A DNA stretch of 64,000 bases from Clostridia bacterium. GTDB taxonomy: Bacteria; Bacillota; Clostridia; Oscillospirales; Acutalibacteraceae. The stretch lies in the NCBI GenBank assembly GCA_017414965.1, contig JAFQJL010000025.1, positions 1 to 64,000 of the forward strand, given 5' to 3'. Made by a program: the position numbers and the translations under genes. Position 1 is the first letter of the stretch. The number at the start of each line of letters is the position of its first letter. Of the stretch, positions 51,421 through 60,600 are shown in pieces. Below the pieces are notes generated by a model. That model saw only the letters and a program-made list of their open reading frames with translations, had not been told where the DNA came from and ran no database searches.

Positions 51421-53670
51421 TTATAAGTCGGTTCCATTATAGGTGTTTTTCTTGATGATCGCGCCGGTCACGTCGTGCATCTCCAGCGGCTTCCACGCAT
51501 CCCCTGCCGCATTCGACAAGCGGTTGCCGGTAATGGTCGCGCCCTCGCAGTAGGTTACCTTGATGCCGCGCTCGCCGTTGTAGCGCACCTCGTCGAGATC
51601 CAGTTCCACCGTGTTGTCGACGACCGTCGCTCCCTTGATGTTACCCAAGTTGATCGCACAGCCGTGGAAATCCTTGACGGTGTTATTTTTGACCACGATG
51701 TTTTCGTGGAAGGTCATCTGCTGAGACTGCACGGTCGCCGCGCTGTTGTCCAATCGAATGGAGATCACGCCGGTGGCATCCTGATACGCCTCACGCTTAT
51801 AATACCCGATTCGCTCAAACGTATTATCGCAGATGGTCATATTGCGAATGCGGAGACCTTCCTGATAACCGTACCAACCGTGAATACCGTGGTTGCTGAT
51901 ATCCTCAAATCGGTTACCCTCGATGATCGTATCGGTCGTATGTAACACCAATCCGCGACCGCGGAGGTTCTTAAACAAATTGCCGCGGATCACCGTGCCG
52001 GCAAACTCGTGCCGCTGCAGATACCCCTGCGTAGGCACGTCCGTCTCCTTGCCGACCATGCCGGCAATCGGCGTTTCCAGCGTCAGCGTCGCGCGCTGAT
52101 GCGGGCCCTCGCCGGTGGAATCGGTGATATCCACCACACGGGATACGCCCAGCAACCGCTGACCGACCGTGTCGAAAAACTCCATCGTATCCCCGACCAC
52201 CGGCATCGCGCCGCCGTCGGTATTCAGCACGATTTTGTCATCCGCCAACACCTCGTCGACAAGCGACCGCCACTGATAGAGGTTCATACCATCGTCCAGC
52301 AATCCCACAAACGAGGAATTGGTCAGCGTGACCGCCCCCGGACCACCCTGAATATGCACGCCGTCGGCGGTGCTGGTAATCCAGTGATTGGAATTCGGAC
52401 GATAGATCATATGGAAATCGTCCACCGTGATCGGACCGGCCATCTGGCTGCCCACCACACCGGTGCAAGCACAGGTGTAGATGGTGATGTGGCGGAGCGT
52501 CACGTCACTGCAACGACGGATGTCAAACATCGACATATTGCAGCCGACGCGGTTGTTGATCAGCAACTTATCCCCCACGTTGATCTCGGTGCCGACCATC
52601 GGCGTTACCTCCGAGAGCGTGACCTCGTACGACCGCGCACCCAGCTTGTTGACCGCCTTCAAGAAGAAGTAGTACAACGCGTCTGCCGAGAGGAATTTCG
52701 GTTCCTCGCGGTTGCGCACCGTGCCGAAGTGACCGCCGATGGTTTCGTGGAAACGCGGATCGTCGAAGATGTTGTAGTCGTCGTCCAACGCCAGACGGAA
52801 CGTCTGCGTTTCGGCGTCCACCCATTCGACCTCGCCCTGCGCCCACGGCGTGTGCACGTAGTCGAGCGTCAGATTTTCCACCGTGATGTTACGGCAATGG
52901 ATGAAGCTGAAGCCACCCTTGAAATTGTCGGTCATCCACACAGTGCTGCCCTGACCGTCCAAATGCAAGCCATTCGGACGAATGAAGGACAGATCCAGTC
53001 CATACGGACTATCCTCATCCGCGGTGATGTAATAGGTATCGGTCGGCATCACCAGCCGGACGCCGTAAGCGCCGGCGGTCATCATAGCGGCACGGAACAC
53101 CACGTTATCGATGTGTCCGTTCTCGTCGGCAAAGCCGACGGCTGCCGCATCCAACCGGTTATTTTCGATGTAATCACTCAAATCCGCCACGCGATCTGCG
53201 CGGTTGGCCGGAATGAGCGTAAAGCCCTGCTTGTGCAGGTCTGCCGGCGTCGCGCTATCCAACGCCCACGCCGTGACGCTCTCGCCGTTTCGGCTGACCG
53301 ACACCGACAGATCGGCCGTCAGCTCCTCTCCCTCGTCAAAACGGCAGGAGGTCCAGTAAATTTTGCCGCAGACCGTCGCGGTCTGCTCATCGGTATCGTT
53401 CGAGATCAGCACATGTCCCTTTTCATCGGTGAGTGCGTAGATCGCGCCGCGCGCGTTATACTGCGCGCGCATCCCCTCGCCGACAGAAACCGTCACCGTG
53501 GCATCCGCGGCGACAAACTCGTGCACCGCCAACCACACGGCCTTTTTCGTCGTTCCCTCGACGAACACCGCTTCTTTTGCGCCGAGCGTCTGTGCGCCCT
53601 GTGCGGACGGACCGTCGTCGCGGTCGATCGAAATGTTATAGGATGATCTCAAAAACTGCTTAGTCATCAT
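51421..53670 (-). CDS. Beta-helix glycoside hydrolase, GH110-like
   Basis: Start ATG 53670 follows GAGGGGAAA. The 749-aa protein has an N-terminal beta domain and then a right-handed parallel beta-helix with many repeats of the form ITVENLTLDYV and VIRGNLFKNLRG. The block STADGVHIQGGPGAVTLTNS with LLDDGMNLY resembles GH110 alpha-galactosidases, where paired Asp residues act in catalysis. It has no signal peptide. A pectate-lyase-like or other beta-helix activity cannot be excluded. Its C-terminal third is paralogous to the partial protein at 63613-64000. Confidence 0.7.
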   Translation of the reverse strand: MMTKQFLRSSYNISIDRDDGPSAQGAQTLGAKEAVFVEGTTKKAVWLAVHEFVAADATVTVSVGEGMRAQYNARGAIYALTDEKGHVLISNDTDEQTATVCGKIYWTSCRFDEGEELTADLSVSVSRNGESVTAWALDSATPADLHKQGFTLIPANRADRVADLSDYIENNRLDAAAVGFADENGHIDNVVFRAAMMTAGAYGVRLVMPTDTYYITADEDSPYGLDLSFIRPNGLHLDGQGSTVWMTDNFKGGFSFIHCRNITVENLTLDYVHTPWAQGEVEWVDAETQTFRLALDDDYNIFDDPRFHETIGGHFGTVRNREEPKFLSADALYYFFLKAVNKLGARSYEVTLSEVTPMVGTEINVGDKLLINNRVGCNMSMFDIRRCSDVTLRHITIYTCACTGVVGSQMAGPITVDDFHMIYRPNSNHWITSTADGVHIQGGPGAVTLTNSSFVGLLDDGMNLYQWRSLVDEVLADDKIVLNTDGGAMPVVGDTMEFFDTVGQRLLGVSRVVDITDSTGEGPHQRATLTLETPIAGMVGKETDVPTQGYLQRHEFAGTVIRGNLFKNLRGRGLVLHTTDTIIEGNRFEDISNHGIHGWYGYQEGLRIRNMTICDNTFERIGYYKREAYQDATGVISIRLDNSAATVQSQQMTFHENIVVKNNTVKDFHGCAINLGNIKGATVVDNTVELDLDEVRYNGERGIKVTYCEGATITGNRLSNAAGDAWKPLEMHDVTGAIIKKNTYNGTDL

Positions 53671-53700
53671 TGGTTTCCCCTCGTCTGTTTGCGGAGTTCC

Positions 53701-53732
53701 CACTCCCTGCGGTCCGAAGACCGCAGGGAGTG
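53701..53732 (-). other. UUCG-tetraloop intercistronic hairpin
   Basis: On the minus strand cactccctgcggtc, a TTCG loop, and gaccgcagggagtg make a perfect 14-bp stem with the extra-stable C(UUCG)G loop. No T tract follows on this strand, so it is not a standard terminator. It stands 13 nt after the dockerin gene stop codon and 31 nt before the next gene, and probably protects the upstream mRNA or marks a processing site. Confidence 0.75.
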
Positions 53733-53744
53733 ATATGCATTTTT

Positions 53745-56700
53745 TTACTCAAGGATCCGCTTGCGGAGTTCCTTGACGTCGTCAACGTCCACGACGTCAA
53801 CGCCATCGGCCGCTGCGACGGCATCCACCAGATCGCAGACCGACTTGTCGGCGAATGCGGATTCGTCCGCCACGCCGTTGTTCATATTGACCATATCGAT
53901 GATGTTGACCACACCGTCGCCGTTGGTATCGCCCTCAAGCTTGATGCGCTCAAACTTCACCTTAACGTCCAAATCCTTCTTGATCATCGGCAAGGTGAGA
54001 ATGCGGCGCGTGTGCTTATGGTACACGCCGTTGACATAGTAGCCAACGATGCGGTAACCGACATCCGGGCTCGCCGTGAAGCGGACGGTGCCGTCTGCCG
54101 ACACAACGCACTTGCTTCCGTCACTGGTACCGCTGGAGGCGGCGCTGATCTTACCACCCTCACCGTCCACACCGTAGGTAACGGTGTACGGAGCAGGAAC
54201 CAGATTGATAGACGAACTCGCCGTGTAATAATTGGCATACCAACCATTATTACCCTGTGTCTCATACGAAACACCGGTACTAGCACTATTACTCGTATAA
54301 CTGGTCGTCGTACTCTCCGCATCGGTAATGCTGATTGTGGATTTAGCGGGTATGTATATAAGGGCGCTGGGTGTTGCCAAGGGTTTCATTATCAGGTGAA
54401 TCGGTTCACCAGCCACCACATCAAAGGTACTCGTTTTATAGGTCGAGCTCTTTGCAAGTTCCGTTTCCCACTGTCCTTCAGCGGGCCAAATAACCGTGCC
54501 GTCTGCCTTACAAACGCACAACGCGGCTTTACCATAAGCGTCACCGTAACCGGAGGTTGTAATGGTGTAGGTTGCCGTGCCGGAAATGGTCGGAACAAAG
54601 GTGCGAACAGCTAAATGATTCTTATTGTTGACACCTATCAACAAACCACCGACACAGGTACCGTACGGCGAGCCCGTGATATGCCAACGGTCACTACCAT
54701 TGGCGGTACCCATTGCGGTGAATGCCGGCAGATCCAGAACCACATCACTATCCGCAGCGGTATCAAATTCAAACTGATACTGCGGCACGTAGTACTTCTC
54801 CAGGATCGGCGAGTAATACTCCGCCTTGATAACCGTGCCATCCGCTTTGCAACGGAGCAGCAGGATGTTGCCTTCGCCGCCGTTGCCTTCGTACGACTGG
54901 TCGTTCATAATGGTGACGATCTTGTTACCGTTAACGCCAATGTCGGTACGAGAAGAGATACCGGTCGCCACGTGACCGCAAAGCACCATCTGAATGCTCT
55001 TGTACTGGCTGATAAAGTCGGAATACAGGCTGGCCGGCGTATGCGAGATCGCGCGCTCCGCCGCATCAAAGCAGGAGTTGTAGGTCACCAGTCCACCGGA
55101 GGAGGACAGATAATCGTGCTCAATCACGATGGTGATGAGGTCAGGATATTCCGCTTCAAGTGCCTGCATAATGGTATGCGCCCACTCGGTCACCACAAAA
55201 CGCGGCTGACATTCCAGCGCGAAGATGGCGTACTGCTTGCCGCCCATCGTCACCATATACACGGCATTTTCCATAGTCTCCACATAGGTGTTACCATAGG
55301 AAACCACGCCGGAGGTGTTGCCCTCGGTGGTGTTGGGCATCAGATCCTCAACGCCACTGATCTTCGCGGTGCGCGGATAGGCGTAGACAAGCTTGGTTTC
55401 GTTGACCTGCCCCACCGCCTGCGCAAGATGATCCTCAATGGCAAAATAATCGTTGAATTCTGCAGTGGTACGGGTTTTCGTACCGGACATCGGATATTCG
55501 TGATTGCCCAATGCGTAAACGTACGGAATCTGCGCTTCCTTCAGAATATCCATACCGGCCTTGGCATCCACCCACTGGCTGGCGGTAGCCGCATAGTTGA
55601 CCAAGTCGCCGGAGTTGATGACCATCTGGATATTCAAGCGCTCGGCGTTATCCGCGATCCACTGGGTAACCTCCTGATAGCCGTCGTCGATGAAGTCGGT
55701 AACCACCTGGTTATCGCCGATGTGGACAATGGTGTACTCGCCGTTTGCGGTGTCGGCATCTGCCGGTTTGCCGGCTTCGTACCAATCCTGGTTAACGGCA
55801 GTCTTGGTGCCGTCGTTATCGCCCGCCTTATCGCGATTGTCGCCGTTGAGCTTATAGTAATGAGTTGAACCCGCAATTGCCAGTTCGGCAGCGCCATCGC
55901 TAATCGAAGCGGAGAGCGCCAGTTTCTTCATCGCACCCTGGAAGGCGGTAGTGGATGCGTAAGACAGGTCGTTACCAATAACCGGTGCCTTGCCGGAAAC
56001 TGCCAGAGCAGCATCGTCGGCAAGCGTGGTCTCATCCGCCAGCACACCGTCAACGTACAGCGACAGTTTGCGGTTGGCAGTGTCTGCCGTGAAGGTCAGA
56101 CGAGTCCACTCGCCGGTGCGGACATCCACGTCCGCCGTCCAATCCACGTTGCCGCTGACAAAGCGCGGACGGCCAAAGGTATCCATCATCACCGCATAAC
56201 CGGTGCCGTCTACGCCGTTCATATCCGAAATAACGGTGCCAACCTTCCAGTCCGGCACGTTGGTCGGAATGTTGACCTGCACCTCGGTAGTGGCAGGCGC
56301 GGCAGTCAAACCATTCTTCAACTGCACAAACTCGCTCCATTCGCCGGTGATAACCTTATTCACCGAAAGATCCGCCGTGGTAAACATCTCGATATGACGG
56401 CTACCCTGACTTTCGTCGTTACCAAGGAACAGACGTCCGCTGGAATCAACGCGGTCACCCGAAACAGAACCCGCATGGTTGAAGGAGCCTGCCAGATACA
56501 CCCACTTTGCATAATTGGCAGCCAAATTTTCACCGCGCGGAATGAACACGAAGTCGAGGTGATCGCCCTTTTGCAGGTTGGAGTAATAGAAAGCAGCGGC
56601 CGCGGCATTATCAAATGGATTATCCGTGCCGGCGCGGACTTCGATCAAGCCACCGTTTTCGGGGTAAACCACCTTACCCGTTTTGTCGACAATGCAGAAA

Positions 56701-57695
56701 TCCACACCCGCGCCTGCCGGCCAACTGCTTTTCAGCTGGATACCGGCATAACCGATCCGGAAACCACCGTTACCGCCCGCCGTATAGCGAACAACCAACG
56801 AGTGATTCAGGTTGCCGAAATAGGCACCCATGCCGGACACGAAGATGGTGTTGTTGTATTTGCCGTTACCCAACCAACCGGTATTGGCATCGCCGTTGGC
56901 GGTCGAAATCTTCGTCATCGGGGTGAGCGTCTCACCGTAATCGACGGTATATTCATCGTTACCCAAGTCAGTCACACCGTTGGGATCAGCGGTGGTCAGT
57001 TCCACCGACGGAGCGTACATATAATACCACCTACCTACGTCGTGGGTACCGGCGCCACCCTGCGTATCCATCGGGCTTCCGCAGAAATAAGCGCTGGAGT
57101 GGATCTGCTTGCCATAATAGCCACTTGTCTCACACGGAGCGGAACCAATGTGCAAAATACCGAACAGGTTCAGCGAAATGGAAGCGGACGTCGGATTTGT
57201 CGCCACAAAATACAGCGAGCCACCGGCGGTCACCGGAATCTCAATGTAACCGTCGTAATCTTCGCCATACGCAACGGTATACCAATCGCCGTTGGTCGGC
57301 CAAACCAGTTCCTTCTTTTCGTTGAAAATGCCAAACTTGATCGAATCGCCTTCGCTGGCACCCGTCAGGTAAAGCATTTTGTTGGTCTGATACCGTTCAA
57401 AATACAGCGTACCGGTCATATCGGAATCAAACCGACGAATCGCCGCATAGCCGTTCGTATGCGCACGCATGATTCCACTGCCAACCAACAGATTCGCGTG
57501 TGCAACTCCGGTCACATCCGCCGCCGACCATTCACCAAAGGAATTGCCGTAAGAGGTATACGATGTCATCAGTTGCGGCTCAAACTCGCCCCATACCGTA
57601 TTATCCTCCGCCGCAGTCGGCACGCTTGCGCCGAGCAAGCCCAGCATCAGCGCCAGCGACAGGCAAACCGCCAAGATCTTTTTTGTTCTTTTCAT
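53745..57695 (-). CDS. Secreted dockerin-bearing calcineurin-like phosphoesterase with beta-sandwich and LamG modules
   Basis: This 1316-aa protein has a signal peptide (residues 1-29, KKILAVCLSLALMLGLLGAS). Two beta-sandwich modules like those of the neighbouring surface protein follow. Residues about 450-620 form a concanavalin/LamG-like domain. A metallophosphoesterase spans about 660-960, with IVHIGDNQV, INSGDLVNY, YALGNHEYP, IEHDYLSSS and LCGHVATG as the metal ligands. The last 60 residues form a dockerin: loop one DTNGDGVVNIID is canonical, but loop two (AAADGVDVVDVDD) lacks key calcium ligands. ATG overlaps the upstream stop by 4 nt. Confidence 0.85.
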   Translation of the reverse strand: MKRTKKILAVCLSLALMLGLLGASVPTAAEDNTVWGEFEPQLMTSYTSYGNSFGEWSAADVTGVAHANLLVGSGIMRAHTNGYAAIRRFDSDMTGTLYFERYQTNKMLYLTGASEGDSIKFGIFNEKKELVWPTNGDWYTVAYGEDYDGYIEIPVTAGGSLYFVATNPTSASISLNLFGILHIGSAPCETSGYYGKQIHSSAYFCGSPMDTQGGAGTHDVGRWYYMYAPSVELTTADPNGVTDLGNDEYTVDYGETLTPMTKISTANGDANTGWLGNGKYNNTIFVSGMGAYFGNLNHSLVVRYTAGGNGGFRIGYAGIQLKSSWPAGAGVDFCIVDKTGKVVYPENGGLIEVRAGTDNPFDNAAAAAFYYSNLQKGDHLDFVFIPRGENLAANYAKWVYLAGSFNHAGSVSGDRVDSSGRLFLGNDESQGSRHIEMFTTADLSVNKVITGEWSEFVQLKNGLTAAPATTEVQVNIPTNVPDWKVGTVISDMNGVDGTGYAVMMDTFGRPRFVSGNVDWTADVDVRTGEWTRLTFTADTANRKLSLYVDGVLADETTLADDAALAVSGKAPVIGNDLSYASTTAFQGAMKKLALSASISDGAAELAIAGSTHYYKLNGDNRDKAGDNDGTKTAVNQDWYEAGKPADADTANGEYTIVHIGDNQVVTDFIDDGYQEVTQWIADNAERLNIQMVINSGDLVNYAATASQWVDAKAGMDILKEAQIPYVYALGNHEYPMSGTKTRTTAEFNDYFAIEDHLAQAVGQVNETKLVYAYPRTAKISGVEDLMPNTTEGNTSGVVSYGNTYVETMENAVYMVTMGGKQYAIFALECQPRFVVTEWAHTIMQALEAEYPDLITIVIEHDYLSSSGGLVTYNSCFDAAERAISHTPASLYSDFISQYKSIQMVLCGHVATGISSRTDIGVNGNKIVTIMNDQSYEGNGGEGNILLLRCKADGTVIKAEYYSPILEKYYVPQYQFEFDTAADSDVVLDLPAFTAMGTANGSDRWHITGSPYGTCVGGLLIGVNNKNHLAVRTFVPTISGTATYTITTSGYGDAYGKAALCVCKADGTVIWPAEGQWETELAKSSTYKTSTFDVVAGEPIHLIMKPLATPSALIYIPAKSTISITDAESTTTSYTSNSASTGVSYETQGNNGWYANYYTASSSINLVPAPYTVTYGVDGEGGKISAASSGTSDGSKCVVSADGTVRFTASPDVGYRIVGYYVNGVYHKHTRRILTLPMIKKDLDVKVKFERIKLEGDTNGDGVVNIIDMVNMNNGVADESAFADKSVCDLVDAVAAADGVDVVDVDDVKELRKRILE

Positions 57696-60600
57696 TGCGG
57701 GTTTCCCCCTTTTCTGAATTTATTTCCGAGCAGCAATACCGATGCTGCCAAAACCAACAGAATTTCCGCCAGCCACACGTGACTGTGGTCGCCCATATCC
57801 GGCGAGGAGGGCGTCTCGCCCGCCACACCGCCGCCGGCGTTGCCACCGGTGGGCGCACCCGAGAATTTCAGGTCGCTTGCGAAAGAGTAGTACCACAACG
57901 GACCCTGCTCGGTCGAGTCGCCGTAAAGCTGGCCGCCCTCGTTCTGCAGGGAGGTGCTGCCGTTGAGCATCACCGCGAAGTTGTACACCACCGGCACGTT
58001 CGCCATCGACGGGTTGAACGAGATGAAATACAGCGCCTCGCCCTTCTTGAGACCCTCAATGGTGATCTCCGGCGTCAGCGGCGTGCCTTCTTTCACGGTC
58101 GCCACACCGCCGTTTTGCGGATAGAGAACGTTGCCCTTCTGGTCGGCGATCACAAACTCGACCGTCGCGCCGGTGTACATACCGGACGTGTTATCGATGT
58201 ACACACCGCTGCCCCACTTAATCTCGATCGTGCCGTTTTGCGGCAGGACCAGTTTGCGGATGGCCGCCAGACCCGAGCCGGTAACCGGCGTCGGATAGTT
58301 CAGCGGCGCGGTAATGATACACGTCGGATCGTCCGCTGCCGACCAGTAGCCGGTCGAGGCGTCGTAGGTCATTTCCTTTTCGGTGAAGGTGACCTTGGTC
58401 ACGCCCGAAGCGGTGGCTTTCGGGACAAGTCCCTCAATCGCCGCCGCGAGTGCAGCCGTAGCCGCATCGATCTCTGCCTGCGAGTTGGCTTCGGTCATTT
58501 TCTCGGCCTTCGCAAGCGCCGCTTTCAGCGCTTTCACCGATTCGGCGGAGTACAGCGCCAGCGTCTTGGCCGGAATGGCTTTGGCCGCCGCGATCTGCTC
58601 CTTGAGCGCCACCAGCGTTTTGTACTCGGAGCGCTTGACTTCGATGAGATCGGTCGCGTAAGCGTACCACCAGCCGCCGGCACCCTGCTGTCCCGCCGAG
58701 CTGTAGTAGTTGCCGCCCTCGGTGTAGGAAATGCCGTTCAAATTGATCGCGGAGTGCATCGACACCGTCGCGCCCTTTTCGGTGTGGTTGTACGCCACAA
58801 AGTAGAACACGTCACCGGCCGCCACATCCTCAAACGTCACGTTTAAGTCGTACGCCTTGCCGGCGGTCAGCGTGATCTTGCCGCCCTTTTCGGGATACAG
58901 GATCTTGCCGTATTTATCCGTAATAACGAAATTCGCCTGTCCCTTATCGATGGAGATGCCGTTGCCCCACGCGATCACCAGATCGCCGTCGGCCGGCGAC
59001 ACGAACTTGCGCAACGCCACCTTGGCGTTCTGCTTCGGCGTGATCGCCATCGCCGGATAGATGACACAGTCGCCGTCGGCGTCTGCCGTCCACGCGCCCA
59101 TGACGCTGTCGTAGGTCATCAGTTGCTCGGTGAACTGGAGCGCGATCGTCGGATCCTTCGGGTCCTCCTTCGGCAGGGTTGCCGGCGGATCCTGCGGCAG
59201 TTTGTCGAGGTCGGTCACCGAGAATCGCAGGTCGTTTGCGTAGGCGAAATACCACGCCGGACCCTGCTTATCTTCGGTGCCGTACAACTGGCCATTTTCG
59301 TTCTGGAGAGAAGCCGTGCCGTTCATCAGCACCGCGAAGTTATACACCACCGGTACGTTCGCCATCGACGGGTTGTAGGAGATGAAATACAGCGGATCGC
59401 CTTTTTCCACGTCCTCGATCTGGCACTCCAGCGTCAGCGGGGACCCTTCCGCGACAACCGCCACGCCACCGTCTTGCGGATAGCGGATAATGCCGTTTTT
59501 GTCAACGATCATAAACTCGACCGTCGCACCGGTGTAAGCACCGGAGGTGTTATCGATGTACACGCCGGCGCCCCACTTGATTTCGATCGTGCCGTTTTGC
59601 GGCACGATCAACTTGCGGATCGCCGCCGTACCGGAGCCGGTGATCGGCGTCGGATAGTTCAGCGGAGCGGTGATGATACACGCCGCCTCGTCTGCGGCTG
59701 CCCAGTAGCCGTTAGCCGCATTCCACTCCATCGCCTTTTCGGTGAAGTTGACCGTGTTGACGTTATCCGCCGTCGGTTGCGGCTTCAAGCCCTTGACCGC
59801 TGCCACGAGCGCATCCGCTGCTGCATCGATCTCCACTTGGGTGTTTGCCTTGGTCATCGATTCTGCCTTAGCAAGCGCCGCATTCAGCGCCGCCACACTC
59901 TCGGCGGTGCACAGAGCCAGCGTCTTCACCGGCACCGCTTTAGCCGCCGCGATCTGCGCATTCAGCGCATCCAGCGTCTTGTACTCGGAACGCTTGACCT
60001 CGGTGAGATCGGTCGCGTACATATAGTACCAACCCTTGTCGCCCTGCACGTTCGCCGTGCTGGCCAGATTGCCGTTTTCGGCATAGGCCACGGCGCTGAT
60101 GTTCACCGCCGAGTGCATGGTGGTGGCCGCATTCGCTACCGTCTGGTTATACACGATGAAATAGAACACATCGCCTGCCGTCACATCGGCAAAGGTGTGA
60201 TCCAACAGATGCGCTACACCAGCGGTCAGCTTCACCTTACCGCCGTTTTCGGGATACACGATCTTGCCGAAGCCGTCGGTAATGACGAAGTTCGCCTCGC
60301 CTGCATCGATCGTCACACCGGTACCCCACGCCAGCTTCATCTCGCCGGAGGCCGGAGCCACAAATTTACGAATAGCAACCTTGGCGTTCGCCGCCGGCGC
60401 CACCGAAGCCCACGGATAGATCACGCAGTTGTTTTCGGCATCCGCCGTCCAACCGGTCAGCGCGGTATCGTAGGTCATCAGCTGTTCCGTAAAGTCGAGT
60501 GCCACCGTCGGATCCGCCGGATCGTCGTCCGGCAACGCCGGAGGCGGCGGAGGCGGAGGCGGAGTCGGCGCCTTTTCGGTCAGACCGTTGATCGCCGCCG

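Noticed and set aside
52009..53646. Plus-strand frame of 545 codons opposite the GH110-like gene
   Set aside because: His/Arg-rich shadow without motif or ribosome binding site; the minus-strand beta-helix protein is convincing.
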